DNA of 64,000 nt from Rapana venosa (taxonomy: Eukaryota; Mollusca; Gastropoda; Neogastropoda; Muricidae): NCBI GenBank assembly GCA_028751875.1, contig CM054153.1:10931636-10995635 (forward strand), given 5' to 3'. The translations under genes were made by a program, and so were the position numbers. Positions within the stretch are counted from its first letter, which is position 1; every line of letters starts with the position of its first letter. Of this stretch, positions 1 through 10,982 are shown in pieces. The notes beneath the pieces were generated by a model. It had not been told where the DNA came from. It made no database searches and saw only the letters and a program-made list of their open reading frames with translations.

Positions 1-270
1 CTTTCGTCACTTAGATGGTTGCATAAGTGTAAATGATTTGAATGTAAGCGCTTTGATTTGTTCTTTTACCAGATTCAGCGCTGTTTAAATTCCATACATT
101 ATTATTACTAAGAAAAAGTCATTGGTCATTGCTGGTTTGAAGGCAGCCTTTTTGTCGATTAAAAAGAATCTTTGTGGACGAAAAACATTCTTGTGTGGAT
201 TACATGCAAATATTAATATTGATTAAAAAGAGGCTTTAGTTTAAACCCTCCTGCCAAAAAGCGTTTTTCT
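1..270. other. Unannotated AT-rich DNA
   Basis: Single-copy-looking AT-rich sequence. I see no open exon, tRNA-like box or repeat in it. Confidence 0.4.
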
Positions 271-279
271 TACAAATAA

Positions 280-460
280 AAAGGGGGGACGGGAGTGGGG
301 GGAGGGGGGGTTAGAAGAAAGAGAAAGAAATAATGAAAGAACAAAAAGAAAGAAATGAAGAAAATAAGAGAGGGAAAAAAGACAAGACAAAGAAAAGAAA
401 GAAAGGAACAAAAAAAATAAAAGAAAGACAAAGAGAAAAAACTACAAAAAGAAAGACTGG
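280..460 (+). repeat. Purine-rich GA/GAAA low-complexity tract
   Basis: Nearly all purines on the + strand (GGGGA, GAAAGA, AAGAAA motifs) with no fixed unit. Reading frames across it give only S/F-rich or K/R-rich low-complexity peptides, so it is not coding. Confidence 0.8.
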
Positions 461-600
461 AATCCATTTTCAAAGGGTTTTTTTCCAACTTTTATTCGTC
501 TGAAAAGTTTCAAACAAAAAAGGGCTAGAGGGGAGGGAGAGGAGTGAGAAGGAGGCGCAGTCACTTTAAAACACACACACCGCGCGTGTGGGCGTACATA

Positions 601-601
<1 letters not shown>

Positions 602-633
<32 letters not shown>
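602..633 (+). repeat. (AC)n microsatellite
   Basis: Uninterrupted AC dinucleotides, preceded by a short imperfect ACAC/CGCG stretch from about 571. Confidence 0.95.
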
Positions 634-634
<1 letters not shown>

Positions 635-639
635 GCACT

Positions 640-940
640 ACCAGACAACCATTTCATGCGGCAAAAATTTGACGCGTCATGAATAACCTCCCTTCATTAT
701 GGCTGACGCCCTAAAGGGAGACCATGTCATAAACAATTACGTCCCTTGCCCATCCACATAGCTTTTTAGAAAAATAATATAATATAAAATCTGCCATGAG
801 CTGAAGAAAGAATGATGACAGAGATTGAAACTAGCTTGTTTCTATAAGAAGTTAACATCGTCGTATATTACGACTTTACAAGGGTGGGGTTTTTGTTGCG
901 GTTTGTTTGGGGGGGAGGGGGGGTTGTTTTTGCCTATTTT
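640..940. other. No recognised feature
   Basis: Mixed-composition sequence ending in a G-rich stretch at about 905-925. No gene or repeat family recognised. Confidence 0.4.
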
Positions 941-947
941 TTTGGTG

Positions 948-1128
948 ACATTCTTGTCCTTACTGTTCGAACGCCGCTCATTTCAATCTCTCCGCCCCAG
1001 CCATACCCAGATTCGTTATGTCATATCCCCAGGGCCAGCAGTCCACAGGGAACACATCAATGTTAGTCCACAGTGGGGCCCACAGCCAGAGAGGCCCTGC
1101 ACTACTGCTGGGTCACTTTGGTAATTGT
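948..1128 (-). mobile_element. SINE-like repeat, family C, 3' portion
   Basis: Its reverse complement matches 25,880-26,095 and 31,060-31,320: blocks around CCCAGCAG..GTGCAGGGC, CTCCCTGTGGACT, ATGACATAAC and GAGCGGCGT occur in the same order. The 3' end lies at the low-coordinate side, near a short T run (A run in the element's sense). The full-length form appears to be the composite retroelement at 30,476-31,338, which ends in poly(A). No protein is encoded. Confidence 0.75.
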
Positions 1129-1149
1129 ATATATTGTATACCACTTTAA

Positions 1150-1510
1150 GTCACGGCAGATTTCTCTTCATGAAATTCGGGCTGCTGTCTCCGTGGAGAG
1201 CGCGTCGCCACAAGAGCAGCGCCACCCACTTTTTTTTTTCTTTTCCAGTCTGCAACTGTATTTGTTTCCCTATCAGAGTGGCTGGGGGGTTTTCTACAGA
1301 ATTTTGCCAGCGACAACTTTCTTGTTGCAATAGGTTCTTTTACGTGCGCTAAGTACGTGTAACACGCGGGACCTTGGTTTTATCGTCTCATACGAAAGAC
1401 TAGCACCCAGACCACCACTCATAGTCTAAGGGATGGGGGAGAGGGGGTGGAGAAGTTTCGGGCCCAAATGGGATCAAACCGCCACACACTTCCAACCTGG
1501 ACTTGTCGCT

Positions 1511-1512
<2 letters not shown>
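1150..1512 (-). mobile_element. SINE-like repeat, family B
   Basis: Contains a block order (GAGAGCGCGTCGCCAC, TTTCTACAGAATTTTGCC, GGTTCTTTTACGTGCGCTAA, then a '..GGGACCTYGGTTT..GTCTCAT' stretch) found again at 48,545-48,725 and, more decayed, at 34,890-35,310. The part near 1,370-1,400 resembles the 5' body of SINE family A (phrase GTCTCAT..GAAAGACT), so the families share a module. Non-coding. Confidence 0.65.

Positions 1513-1545
<33 letters not shown>
1513..1545 (+). repeat. (AAT)n microsatellite at a retroelement tail
   Basis: About eleven AAT units, followed directly by GGAATTTATATAGCGCTGAA. The same junction of a trinucleotide run with this motif occurs near 7,109 and 25,540, so the run is a retroelement 3' tail rather than a random microsatellite. 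Confidence 0.85.
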
Positions 1546-1660
1546 TTATGGAATTTATATAGCGCTGAACTTCCAGGCAGGCGCGTTACCTCTAGACCAC
1601 CGATCCACTAAGTGGTGTTCAGTGGTGCCCGTTCTGAGCTAACATACGCAGGAAACTAGC
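1546..1660 (-). mobile_element. tRNA-like SINE head remnant joined to family C piece
   Basis: On the minus strand a family C phrase (CTGCGTATGTTAGCTCAGAA, CACCACTGAACACCAC) runs into an A-box-like stretch GGTGGTCTAGAGGTAACGCG, then into the AGCGCTATATAAATTCC tail motif. The B box is missing, so this is a truncated or recombined SINE. Confidence 0.5.
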
Positions 1661-1719
1661 TGGTCACTGTAAGAAGTCATAATATTGACCAGTAAACAGC
1701 TTGGTCGTACTTACGACTT

Positions 1720-2120
1720 GATTCTCCGTTAACTCCTTAAGGAGTCGGTGGACAGCTGCACTGAGTTTTTCCAAGCCATGTGTGTTGGGAAAGTCGAACC
1801 TGGGGGTGCCCATCCTTCTCCAGGTAGCAGGGTGAACGCGCGGTATTTTCAGTTTACCCATACCACCGGCCAAACGTAGCTGGCCTCCTCTTCTACGAAA
1901 GGTGGATGGAGTTTTAACGAGTACGCATGACGTTCTGCGTGTGTTCCGCACACAGGATTTCAGTTTATTGTCTCATCTGGAGGACTTTCAGTGGAGTGGA
2001 GTCGGTACCCGTGTTAACTGCAGGGGTAAAACCCCATATCGAATGACACCTTAGGGAAGACTTGAACCTGTCCCATCAGTTACCGTCATGTAGATCAGCT
2101 GTCCAACGCTCTAACCTTTT
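1720..2120 (-). mobile_element. SINE family A variant with alternative 3' half
   Basis: Minus-strand reading gives the family A 5' body (CCAGATGAGACAATAAACTG, GTGTGCGGAACACACGCAG, a GTTAAA stretch) and then a different 3' half ending TGGAGAAGGATGGGCACCCC..TTCGACTT. That 3' half recurs at 6,180-6,300 and 12,330-12,480. A degenerate head lies near 2,040-2,115. The minus-strand 95-codon open frame inside it is a by-product of the repeat. Confidence 0.6.
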
Positions 2121-2171
2121 GGTAATTCTGCCCTCAACAAACACTATATATTTTCAAAAAAAACAACTACG

Positions 2172-2250
2172 TGTTTTATGGGAATTGAGCTCTCGACCTT
2201 TTCAGCTAAGAATCTAATGTGATAACCACTACACCGCCTCTGCCCACATT
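2172..2250 (-). mobile_element. tRNA-Val-like SINE head or tRNA fossil
   Basis: The minus strand reads GGTGTAGTGGTTATCACATT, close to the D-arm/A-box of tRNA-Val, followed 30-35 bases later by a weak B box (GAGCTCAATTCCC). Anticodon and T arms do not fold as a functional tRNA by eye, so this is a pseudogene or SINE head. Confidence 0.5.
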
Positions 2251-2496
2251 TCCCTTCTTACAAGTAACAAAAATGAATGTGATCGTTTATAGTGAATGAA
2301 AGAAGGCATCAGGCAATATCAATTTTCCTCCAGCGCAAACGGTTCAGTAGGATGTATTTTAGCCTTCTGTGTGTGTAGGCGTTTGTTTCTTTGTTTTTTT
2401 CCAAGGAATTGTGGAACATGCGCGTTTGATATCGCGTTCAAAGCTGATAAACGCACAAAACAGTGGTACAGTCGCATCCGTGCATATGCAAGCAAA

Positions 2497-2672
2497 CATA
2501 CACACACACGCACGCGCGCACACACACACGCACACAGTCATTGATGTGCACGTGCATGTGCGCGCACACACACACACTAATACCCACACACAGACAGACA
2601 CACACGCACACACACATCAGAGAGACAGACAGACAAACAGACAGACAGAAACAGACAGACATAGACACAGAG
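2497..2672 (+). repeat. Compound CA / ACAG microsatellite
   Basis: CA-rich DNA with ACGC interruptions grades into ACAGACAG tetranucleotides at 2,627-2,672. Confidence 0.9.
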
Positions 2673-2845
2673 AGAATGTAACTGCACGCTGCTTAGAAAG
2701 ATGAAAAGCTTTTCGATGTTGCCAACGATTTGTAGAGAACTCTGTTATTTTCCCTCTGTTAATGCCACTTCTATCCCTCTATCTGTCTGGCTGTCTGGCT
2801 GTCTTTGTCTCTTTGTCCCTTCTTCTTCGTTCTTCATCCTCTTCT

Positions 2846-3205
<360 letters not shown>

Positions 3206-3418
3206 CCCCCTTCCTCTCATGGCTTCAACACTGAAAACGTTTTGTCTTTTACAAAACAAATCCGACATAGAATGTCTAGCACATGTCAAGAGTAGGTTTC
3301 TGTGGAATAGTCAGTTAAGAATTGCAGGGAAACAAAAGAAGCAAACTAAACAGCGAAATAAACGGAAAACAAAATCGTGCAAATGTCAGAATCGTGGTGT
3401 TTAAAAGCCCGAAGGAAA

Positions 3419-3461
3419 CGCACACACAGAAACACATACACCCACGCGCGCGCACACACAA

Positions 3462-3514
<53 letters not shown>
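3419..3514 (+). repeat. (CA)n microsatellite
   Basis: CA-rich from 3,419, near-perfect from about 3,464 to 3,514. Confidence 0.95.
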
Positions 3515-3516
<2 letters not shown>

Positions 3517-3654
3517 TGCTAAGGTTGTAATTATGTAGTTCTTCAATATCGTCATTAAGAAACTTTTGTACCTAGATCGAGGCTTGATGGGAAAAAAAAC
3601 GATTCATTGCTTATTCAATGTACCATCTAGACAAATTTAAAAAATTTTTAATTG

Positions 3655-3762
3655 ACTCTCTCTCTCTCTCTCTCTTCTCTCTCCATCACACCACTCACAC
3701 ACACACACGCACACACACGCACATGCACACGCACACACACACACACACACAGCGCACGCGCT
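3655..3762 (+). repeat. CT then CA microsatellite
   Basis: A short CT run is followed by CA with GCAC interruptions. Confidence 0.9.
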
Positions 3763-3935
3763 AGGTTATTCCGCCCACACCTTCGACAGTCCCCTGACCA
3801 CCCTACGGGGAAATAAACAGTATGTAGTTCAGGCTGCTTATGTTCAGTAAGTACTATGCTTGTGACCAGATATCGCCTTTGAAATGTCTTTTATATATTT
3901 AAATTAAAATCGTTTTTCATTTAATTTTTTTTTTG

Positions 3936-3972
3936 TATAGGATAATGGAATAAGCGCTCGTGTGCTTTAATT
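3936..3972 (-). mobile_element. SINE tail fragment with 3' hairpin
   Basis: The phrase GATAATGGAATAAGCGCTCG followed by TGTGCTTT is the reverse complement of the family A tail. The stem is kept as AAGCAC/GCGCTT (one G-U type change). No body or head is visible beside it. Confidence 0.6.
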
Positions 3973-4405
3973 AATAAACTGGTTTAAAGGTTGGCAGTGA
4001 CAGAGAAGGAACTCAGAAATGGTATGAAAAAAATGCAAAAGAAAATGAAACTTACTTCGGTTGAGAAAGATTCTCAATCTACTATCAGTTGTTTGTGCGA
4101 TGTTAAATAAAATAAATAAATAAAAAATAAAGGAAAAGTTACCTGCCCAAATACACGAGTGTTAATGAAATTCTGTGAATTTCAAAAATATAATGTTTGT
4201 TGGTTACCGATTCATTTTAACACTCTTGTGTAGGAAAGTGTTTTTGTCATAAGTGATGACGAAGAAATGCGGAACGTAAACCTGCGTGTCGATTTGACAT
4301 CAGAGACTAGAAGCTGCCCTAAACGAAACAAAGTGTCTTAAGCGCTTTTATATAATTATTCATTTCTCAACTGCTTTAATGTAAAATGTATATTTATTTA
4401 TCATT
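3973..4405. other. No recognised feature
   Basis: AT-rich sequence with small AATAAA-type runs at 4,107-4,130. No exon or repeat family recognised. Confidence 0.4.
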
Positions 4406-4415
4406 TCCTCCCCCC

Positions 4416-4417
<2 letters not shown>

Positions 4418-4508
<91 letters not shown>
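4418..4508 (+). repeat. (CT)n microsatellite
   Basis: About 45 uninterrupted CT units between a C run and a SINE tail. Confidence 0.98.
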
Positions 4509-4510
<2 letters not shown>

Positions 4511-4568
4511 GTAAAAAAGCACACGGGTGCTTATTCATTATTGTCGAAATAAAAGAATTTGATTTGAT
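4509..4568 (+). mobile_element. SINE tail fragment between two CT tracts
   Basis: Reads TGTAAAAAAGCAC, loop ACGG, GTGCTT, then TTGTCGAAATAAAAGAATTT: the 3' tail shared by SINE family A and the GTCATT-tailed family. The perfect hairpin stem is at 4,517-4,532. The CT tract at 4,570-4,658 begins right at its 3' end. Confidence 0.85.
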
Positions 4569-4569
<1 letters not shown>

Positions 4570-4657
<88 letters not shown>

Positions 4658-4658
4658 T
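4570..4658 (+). repeat. (CT)n microsatellite at a SINE 3' end
   Basis: CT units with CTCC interruptions, starting immediately after the SINE tail. Confidence 0.95.
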
Positions 4659-4669
4659 CCATACCCACG

Positions 4670-5165
4670 CCTCAAAAAATGAAAGTATTCAGTGTATTAA
4701 CCACTTCCTAATGAATAGGCATAAACGTAATGAAGAGGAAGACAGAAGAAGGAGAGCTGGAAAAGTTGCTTGTGCGGAAAAGACACCGCCCTGCATACAA
4801 ATGGCCGTATAATGCAATCATCTCCATCATGTGGTCTGTCATCACAATTCTCTGTAGCTAATGCTGATGGCGCTGTTTCTCTGCTGCGTGCCAGTGTGAA
4901 CGCAATAAAAAATTGGCTGCACCGCAATCCGAGCTTCGTAAGAAACTGCATGGGGTATAAGGTGTGGAAAATTTAATGTGCTCTGTGAATAATTAACAAA
5001 AATTATTCATCATACTTAATGTAGTCTGGCTGTTGAAGGGGGGGCGATTTCTTGGAGTTCTTAAGGGCATTGTGTCCCTTGTTTTACGCGTGGCTTAGCA
5101 GTGAATTTTGCTTCTTTCTAAGTTGGGTTCAGAGTCGTGTTGTAGAGTGGAGAGTGGAGTAAAAG
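4670..5165. other. No recognised feature
   Basis: Unique-looking sequence. Open frames here (up to about 84 codons) show no domain, splice context or codon pattern I can support. Confidence 0.4.
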
Positions 5166-5171
5166 TGCCAG

Positions 5172-5204
5172 CACTACTACTGCTGCTGCTGCTGCTGCTA
5201 TTAC

Positions 5205-5259
<55 letters not shown>

Positions 5260-5350
5260 AAATGATAATAATAGTAGGAATAATAATAATAGTAGTAGTA
5301 ATACTACTACTAATAATAATAATGTGGTAATAATGATCATGATAATGGTA
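5172..5350 (+). repeat. Compound CTG / ATG / AAT trinucleotide repeat
   Basis: CTG units, then about 19 GAT/ATG units (5,205-5,260), then AAT/AGT units. A poly-Met frame and its complementary poly-Ile frame are artefacts of the triplet. Confidence 0.95.
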
Positions 5351-5512
5351 ATAGTAACGACAGTGATAATGATGACGTCAAGATGTACCTCTTTAATTGC
5401 GCGAATTTCATTGCTACACCTAACCGTAAATGATTCAGAGCGAAACTAGAAATTAACAGGAAGGTAACTGAATGCATTTAATGCCCACTTGCACCAAACT
5501 TCATATCTGCTT

Positions 5513-5600
5513 GCACACACACACACACAGAGGGAGAGAGACAGAGAGAGAGAGACAGTCAGACAGAGGGTCAGAGACAGACACACACACAGAAGGATAA
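5513..5600 (+). repeat. CA / GA / ACAG compound repeat
   Basis: A short CA run grades into GAGAGACAGAG and back into ACAC. Confidence 0.85.
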
Positions 5601-5694
5601 AAAGGCCTAAGCAAGGCACAATAAGTTCAGCCAGACCCGAAAGAACCCCGCAGAAGAAAGCTTTAGTTATGATTTATATGGAGATGTTCTCTTT

Positions 5695-5765
5695 CCTCTC
5701 TCTCTCTCTCTCCCTCCCTCCCTCCCTCTCTCTCTCTCTCTCTCTCCTTCCCTTCCTTCTTCCTG
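5695..5765 (+). repeat. CT / CCCT microsatellite
   Basis: CT units with a CCCT block at 5,711-5,727. Confidence 0.9.
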
Positions 5766-6027
5766 TCTCTGTGGTCATGAAGCCCAGTGACCTTTAGCTG
5801 CTCGTGCACATCGTGACAGTGGCAAGGAAACGGGGTGGATGGATGGTAAACAGCCTGCTGACACACAAAAAACATGCTAATATGCTGTTTACAAGAAGAG
5901 CTATGAGGGGTTTTCTTTCTCCTTTCCGGATTATAATGTGCATTCTGTCATCTCAACCCGTTGCATGTGCACCTACGCTCATGCACTCGGGCTCGACAGT
6001 GTCTGTATGCTGTCTTCTTACATATCT

Positions 6028-6145
6028 GTACACGCACGCACGCACGCGCACACGCATGCACACGTGCACACGCATGCACACGTGCACGCACATATACACA
6101 CGCACGCGCCCACACACACGCACACACACACACACTTTTTTTTTT
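6028..6145 (+). repeat. CA microsatellite with CACG units, ending in poly(T)
   Basis: CACG/CATG-rich CA repeat followed by a T run at 6,136-6,145. Alternating purine-pyrimidine throughout. Confidence 0.9.
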
Positions 6146-6179
6146 AACGTACACGTTAAAACCCGTGGGTCATTCTTGA

Positions 6180-6300
6180 AAAGAGCAGGCCAGATGTAAC
6201 TTGTGGTGGTATTGTGATATGGCGAACATGCTCAGCATGCAATCAGCGAGTTGGAAAGGGATGGGCTCCACCAGGTTCAACTTGCCCAAGAGACACAGTA
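6180..6300 (+). mobile_element. 3' half of the SINE family A variant
   Basis: Blocks GAGCAGGCCAGATGTAACT, GAGTTGGAAAGGGATGGGCT and CACCAGGTTCAACTTGCCCA match 12,370-12,480 and the reverse complement of 1,750-1,880 in order. Confidence 0.65.
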
Positions 6301-6451
6301 TATGGATGTCTCAATGTAACGCTATGTTATACATAATATTGCGTTTTGAATCGCCGTTTTGTGTACTTGTTCCATCCCGCGATCACTGTCGTGGTGTGAC
6401 CCCTTTGATTCACCAGGGTGTATATGGGATTTGTTTACCGCTATCCTCATG

Positions 6452-7054
6452 CCAAAGGACGGGCGATCGACGACAGAAATCAAAGTCAGACTAGCCATTG
6501 CAACATCTTCCATGACAAAACTCACCACCATATGGAAAAGTAAAGAGATCAGTTTCCCAATCAAACTAAAGCTCTACAAAGCCCTAATTCAGACTATCCT
6601 GCTGTACGGAAGTAAAACCTGGACATTGACTGCTGAAACAGCAAAGCGAATCCAGTCATTTGAAACAAAATGCCATAGAAAACTGCTGGGCATATCCTGG
6701 AGGGAACGAAAGACCAATGAATTTGTCAAGAGCCAAATAACAGGACTGGCAGGTCCACAGGAACCCCTTCTCACCATCGTCAAGAAGAAAAAGCTGACAT
6801 GGTTCGGCCACGTCACCCACCACAACACTCTGCCAAAAACAGTACTGCAGGGAACACTCGAAGGTGGCAGAAAGAGGGGAAGACAGAACAAGTCATGGAT
6901 GGACAACATCAGAGAATGGACCAGGATGAATGACTCGGCACTACTGCGCAAAGCCGAGGACCAAGATGGATGGAGGAGGCTTACCACGGCATCGTCTTTC
7001 GTGTCTCCTCCACGACCGCCAAGGTCACGGGACTGATGATGATGATGATGATGA
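6452..7054 (+). mobile_element. RTE-like non-LTR retrotransposon, C-terminal fragment and 3' tail
   Basis: An open frame of about 194 codons, ending in a stop at 7,034-7,036, reads as the region downstream of a reverse transcriptase. It begins around PKDGRSTTEIKVRL, continues through LLYGSKTW, RIQSFETKCHRKLLG and LTWFGHV, and ends near GWRRL. This arrangement is typical of RTE/BovB-related elements. The stop is followed at once by (GAT)n, a usual 3' tail of such elements. The endonuclease and the catalytic reverse transcriptase motifs are absent, so the copy is 5'-truncated and inactive. The frame is open further upstream to about 6,359, but that part shows no similarity I recognise. The clade is from memory of family style; another LINE clade is possible. 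Confidence 0.8.
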
Positions 7055-7105
7055 TCCTCATGCCCCAAGAGGGGTCAAAGGCGAATCTTGAATCTTGTTC
7101 TTCTT

Positions 7106-7412
7106 AATAATAATAATAATAATAATAATGTATGGAATTTACATAGCGTTGAATCTTGTAAAGCAAACAAATCAAAGCGCTCAGATTTAAAAAAAAATTT
7201 TATATCGTGGACAATGGAACAAGCACTCATGTGGGTTTTTGTTGTTGTTTTTACATCCAGTCCCCGTGTGTATGCGGTTTTGTAAATTTTGTCATCTGTT
7301 CCCACCGGCACACAATGGCCTACTCTTTCGAAAAGCGAAACAGGATTTAACGTGTGCGCAAGATGTTCTGCATGCGTTCGCTCGGTTTATAGTCTCATCC
7401 GAAGGACTTTCT
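7106..7412 (-). mobile_element. SINE family A, headless, with AAT-tail motif
   Basis: Minus strand: body GTCCTTCGGATGAGACTATA, GCAGAACATCTTGCGCACAC, AGAGTAGGCCATTGTGTGCC, then the GGATGTAAAA tail region (here with a GTT insertion) and ATCTGAGCGCTTTG..AGCGCTATGTAAATTCC, ending in an ATT run. The hairpin is degraded in this copy. The tRNA head is missing. Confidence 0.8.
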
Positions 7413-7619
7413 TCTTCTTGAATCTTGAATCGTGAAGAGCATCTGACCAGTTGGAAGTCGTGATGCTGTTAATTGTGAATAGCTGCACAGTTTTATAAAG
7501 CCCAGCTGTAATTCTTAACGAAGCGACACGTCCTTGATGTGGCCTCTGTGGCTGATTGAGCATTAAACATTCTGATTAGATTCAACCTTAGGATTCATGC
7601 AGCACTTTAAAGGGTTTTG

Positions 7620-7965
7620 AGATGGAAACGATGATGATGATGATGGTATTGGTGACGGTGATGATGGTAATCGTGATGATGGTGAAGATGATGACAAATT
7701 CCAGAAAGAAGAAAAAGTCAAAGTGCTGGAGGAGGAGGAGGAGGAGAAGAAGAAAAAGAAGAAAAGAACAAGAAGACAAAGACGAAGAAGAAAAAAGGCG
7801 GATGAAGAGGATGAGATGAAAAAGATGGAAGAAGACGTATTAAAAAAAGAATTCAAAGGAGAATTCAAGAAAAAAGATGAAGGAGGAGAAAATTTCAAAG
7901 AAGAATTAGAGACAAAGATTCAAAGAAAGAAAAAAAGGGGGTGAATTCAAAGAAGAAGAAGAAAA
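7620..7965 (+). repeat. GAT then GA/AAG purine-rich tract
   Basis: GATGATGGT units to about 7,690, then GGAGGAGGAG and AAGAAGAAA. The Lys/Glu-rich open frames are composition artefacts. Confidence 0.85.
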
Positions 7966-8336
7966 GCGCAGCAGACAGTATTGTTACCTGTTTTAGATAT
8001 GTATGGCACAGGTAAATAAACACTGACGGTCGTCTGAGGTTGTTGGGTGCTTTTTTTTTTTAAATCTTTCTTTTGAAACGGCTGTGCGCACTTTACAATG
8101 CACAATAAAATGAAAGTTGGACAAAAAATTAAGGGTGTTTTGGTGGGGTTATTTTTTTTGTTTTGTTATTGGGACTTTTTTTCTTTGATTTATTATATTC
8201 TTGCTTGCTTTAGAGGGAAGAGAAAAATGGCTTATTATAAATATGAATTTGGTTTTTCGTTCCTCTCTCTTTATGGGAAATGAGTCTATTAATAGCAGTA
8301 TTTTCGCTTCTCAGTTGTAACTGATGTTCCACCAAT

Positions 8337-8402
8337 GATGAGATTTTTTGCGTATACGACTGTTTTAATCCGCCATTAAGGTAGCCGCATTCCGACTTCA
8401 GG
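8337..8402 (-). mobile_element. Fragment of metazoan-SINE-like 3' module
   Basis: Minus strand reads GAAGTCGGAATGCGGCTACC, then an ACAGTCGTATACG phrase and AAATCTCATCA. The same module lies at 29,648-29,721 and, shorter, near 23,780 and 62,030. Confidence 0.6.
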
Positions 8403-8417
8403 AATATCTTTTTTGAA

Positions 8418-8712
8418 GTATCTCTAAAACAGCTTCTCTAGTTGACCTTTTTGTCTGTAAAAATTGGTGGTGGTGGTGGTGTGTGTGTGTTGGGGGGGGG
8501 GTGTTCTTATGTATTATTCTGAGAATCGTTACTTTTTAAAATATCTCTAAACAACGGGTCTATTTGACTTTTTTGTCTGTAAAATTGGGTGGTGGGTGTT
8601 GTGTGTGTGGGGGGGGGGGTTCTTATGTATATTCTGAGAATCGTTACTTTTTAAAATACTCTAAACAACGGGGTCTATTTGACTTTTTGTCTGTAAAATT
8701 GGTGGTGGTGTT

Positions 8713-8743
<31 letters not shown>

Positions 8744-8845
8744 GGGGGGGTTCTTATGTATTATTCTGAGAATCGTTACTTTTTAAAATATCTCTAAACA
8801 GCGGGTCTATTTGACGTTTTTGGTCGTAAAATCGGTGTGGGGGTT
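8418..8845 (+). repeat. ~120-bp tandem repeat with G-rich core
   Basis: Four tandem copies starting near 8,421, 8,544, 8,658 and 8,791. Each carries CTCTAAAC, CTATTTGACTTTTTTGTCTG, a GGTGG/TGTG/poly-G core, and TTATTCTGAGAATCGTTACT. The poly-G segment grows from about 10 to 24 bases (8,727-8,750). Non-coding. Confidence 0.95.
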
Positions 8846-9179
8846 TTCTGGTTTCTATTTATTCATTTTGTTTTTGTTTGGTTGTTGTTTTCTGTTTTTG
8901 TTTGGTTTGTTTATTTGTTGTTGTTGTTGTTTTTAAAAACTCAGAATTGAGTGCAACTTTTGCTCTTCATTGCTTTTAGTCATGGATTTGTTCTTCTGTA
9001 ACGGGCTTTTTCTTCTTGTTTTAATTTTCGTCTGTTTGTTTGTGGGCTTAGCTGCATTCTGTTTTAATGTATTTGTTGGGGTTTTGTTTTGTTTGTTATG
9101 TGTGTCTGCTTTTTTTTCCACGATTTTAAATACTGCTATTGTGTGTCAACAATTTCCGAGTTTCTCCAAACATGCACTT

Positions 9180-9193
9180 AAAAAAAAAAAAAA
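9180..9193 (+). repeat. Poly(A) run
   Basis: A 13-base A run, following T-rich sequence from 8,850 in which I recognise no element. Confidence 0.5.
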
Positions 9194-9454
9194 TAACCAA
9201 AGCAAACAATGAAAGAGAATTAGAACAGCAAAAGTGAATTCAATTCCAGATCCATCTTTGGCTTAAAAGGGGAGGGCACTCTGTTTAGAAAAACACAGAA
9301 AAATTTATTTTGTATTGACCTTGCGCCTCTTCCCCTCCCCCCCCCCCCCTTTCCCTCCCCTCCTCCTTCTACTCAGCCCTCATACTTCACTCTCATTCCA
9401 TCTATAGGTGTTAATTGCAATAAGACAACTTCTCTGTCTGTCTGTTCCCCTCCC

Positions 9455-9459
9455 TCTCC

Positions 9460-9552
<93 letters not shown>

Positions 9553-9614
9553 AGTGTTCTCTCTCTCTCTCTCTTTCTCTCTCTCTCGGTGTTCTCTCAC
9601 TCTGTTCTCACTCT

Positions 9615-9685
<71 letters not shown>

Positions 9686-9725
9686 ATTCTCTCTCTGTTC
9701 TCTCTCTCGCGGTTCTCTCTCTCTA
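9455..9725 (+). repeat. Long (CT)n microsatellite
   Basis: CT repeat with several GTTCTCTC and CACTC interruptions. All frames read as Ser/Leu repeats. Confidence 0.97.
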
Positions 9726-9898
9726 CTCCCTCGCTCGCTCGCTCACTCACTCGTTTGCTTTTCCCCTTTGGCAACTGCTTTATTGTTGTCATGCGTTTTG
9801 CTCTAAAATTGCAGGGAATGTTATGTAAATAAAAGGATGATTGTGCAGAAGTTGTGGTGCCACTTTTATAAACATTCTTTATTCTTTTATTTGTTCAT

Positions 9899-10530
9899 GC
9901 ACTGCACTACACTACACTGCACTACACTACACTATACTGCACTACACTGCACTATACACACTATACTACTACACTGATACACTACTGCACTACAACTTAA
10001 TACTCACTGCACTAACTACACTTAGCACTACACTGCACTGCACTGCACTAACTACTACACTCTCACTACAGCACTGCACTACACTGCACTGCACTACACT
10101 GCACTGCACTACACTACACTGTACGGCACTACACTGCACTGCACTGCACTACACTACACTACTCTACACTACACTGCACTGCACTACACTGCACTGCACT
10201 ACACTGCACTGCACTGCACTACACTACTCTACACTACACTGCACTACGCTACATGACACAACGCTACTCTACACTTCACTGCGCTGCACTACACTGCTCT
10301 GCACTACACAGCACTGCACACCACTCACCTACACTACCTACACTACACTGCACTACACCGCACAACACAACACACTTACACCTACACCACCCACACCACA
10401 CTTAACCACACAACACACACCACACTACACTTCACTAACCGCACTCATCCCTACACCGCACCAACACACCACACTATACTACACTACAACTACACACACA
10501 CACACATACTACACTACACCCAACACCACA
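9899..10530 (+). repeat. CACTG/CACTA pentanucleotide array
   Basis: About 630 bp of 5-bp units CACTG and CACTA, most regular at 10,020-10,260 and decaying into ACCACAC variants towards 10,730. Because 5 is not a multiple of 3, all frames read as pentapeptide repeats, which creates a false 241-codon open frame. Confidence 0.95.
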
Positions 10531-10963
10531 CCACTACTAACTACTATTACCACACACACCTCCTAACATTTGTTCTATACACTTATTCAACACACCACAC
10601 ACATATACTATAATACATACTACAACCACATTGCCTCATCACTACTTGACCCTGACACGACTCCAACACCACATTCACTATACTATACTCACTACATTGT
10701 ACCACACATCACACCGCTCCAGTATTTTAGAATGCGATGTTGTTCTGTACAATTCAGTTCAACACAAAATACAGTATAATATTGTATAATACAGTACTAT
10801 ACAATTCCACTTCTATTGCCGTATCATAACTTATTTTTTCTTAGAACTCGCTGAAGCTACGTAACTCCTAAACCCTAGTGTAGCTTCTATATAATACTTA
10901 TTTTCCTAATTCTCGATCAATGACTAATTTCATACTGTCCAGTAACAAAATTTGCTCATCTGA

Positions 10964-10982
10964 CTTGACTTGACTTGACTGG
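10964..10982 (+). repeat. (TGACT)n short array
   Basis: Four TGACT units. The surrounding 10,740-11,110 shows nothing else. Confidence 0.8.

Noticed and set aside
7622..7944. Lys/Glu-rich open frames like a charged coiled-coil protein
   Set aside because: They come from a GA/AAG purine tract; the opposite strand is equally open.
9841..10566. 241-codon open frame with repeated TLHCT-like peptides
   Set aside because: A 5-bp DNA repeat automatically gives a 5-residue peptide repeat in every frame. No start context or domain.
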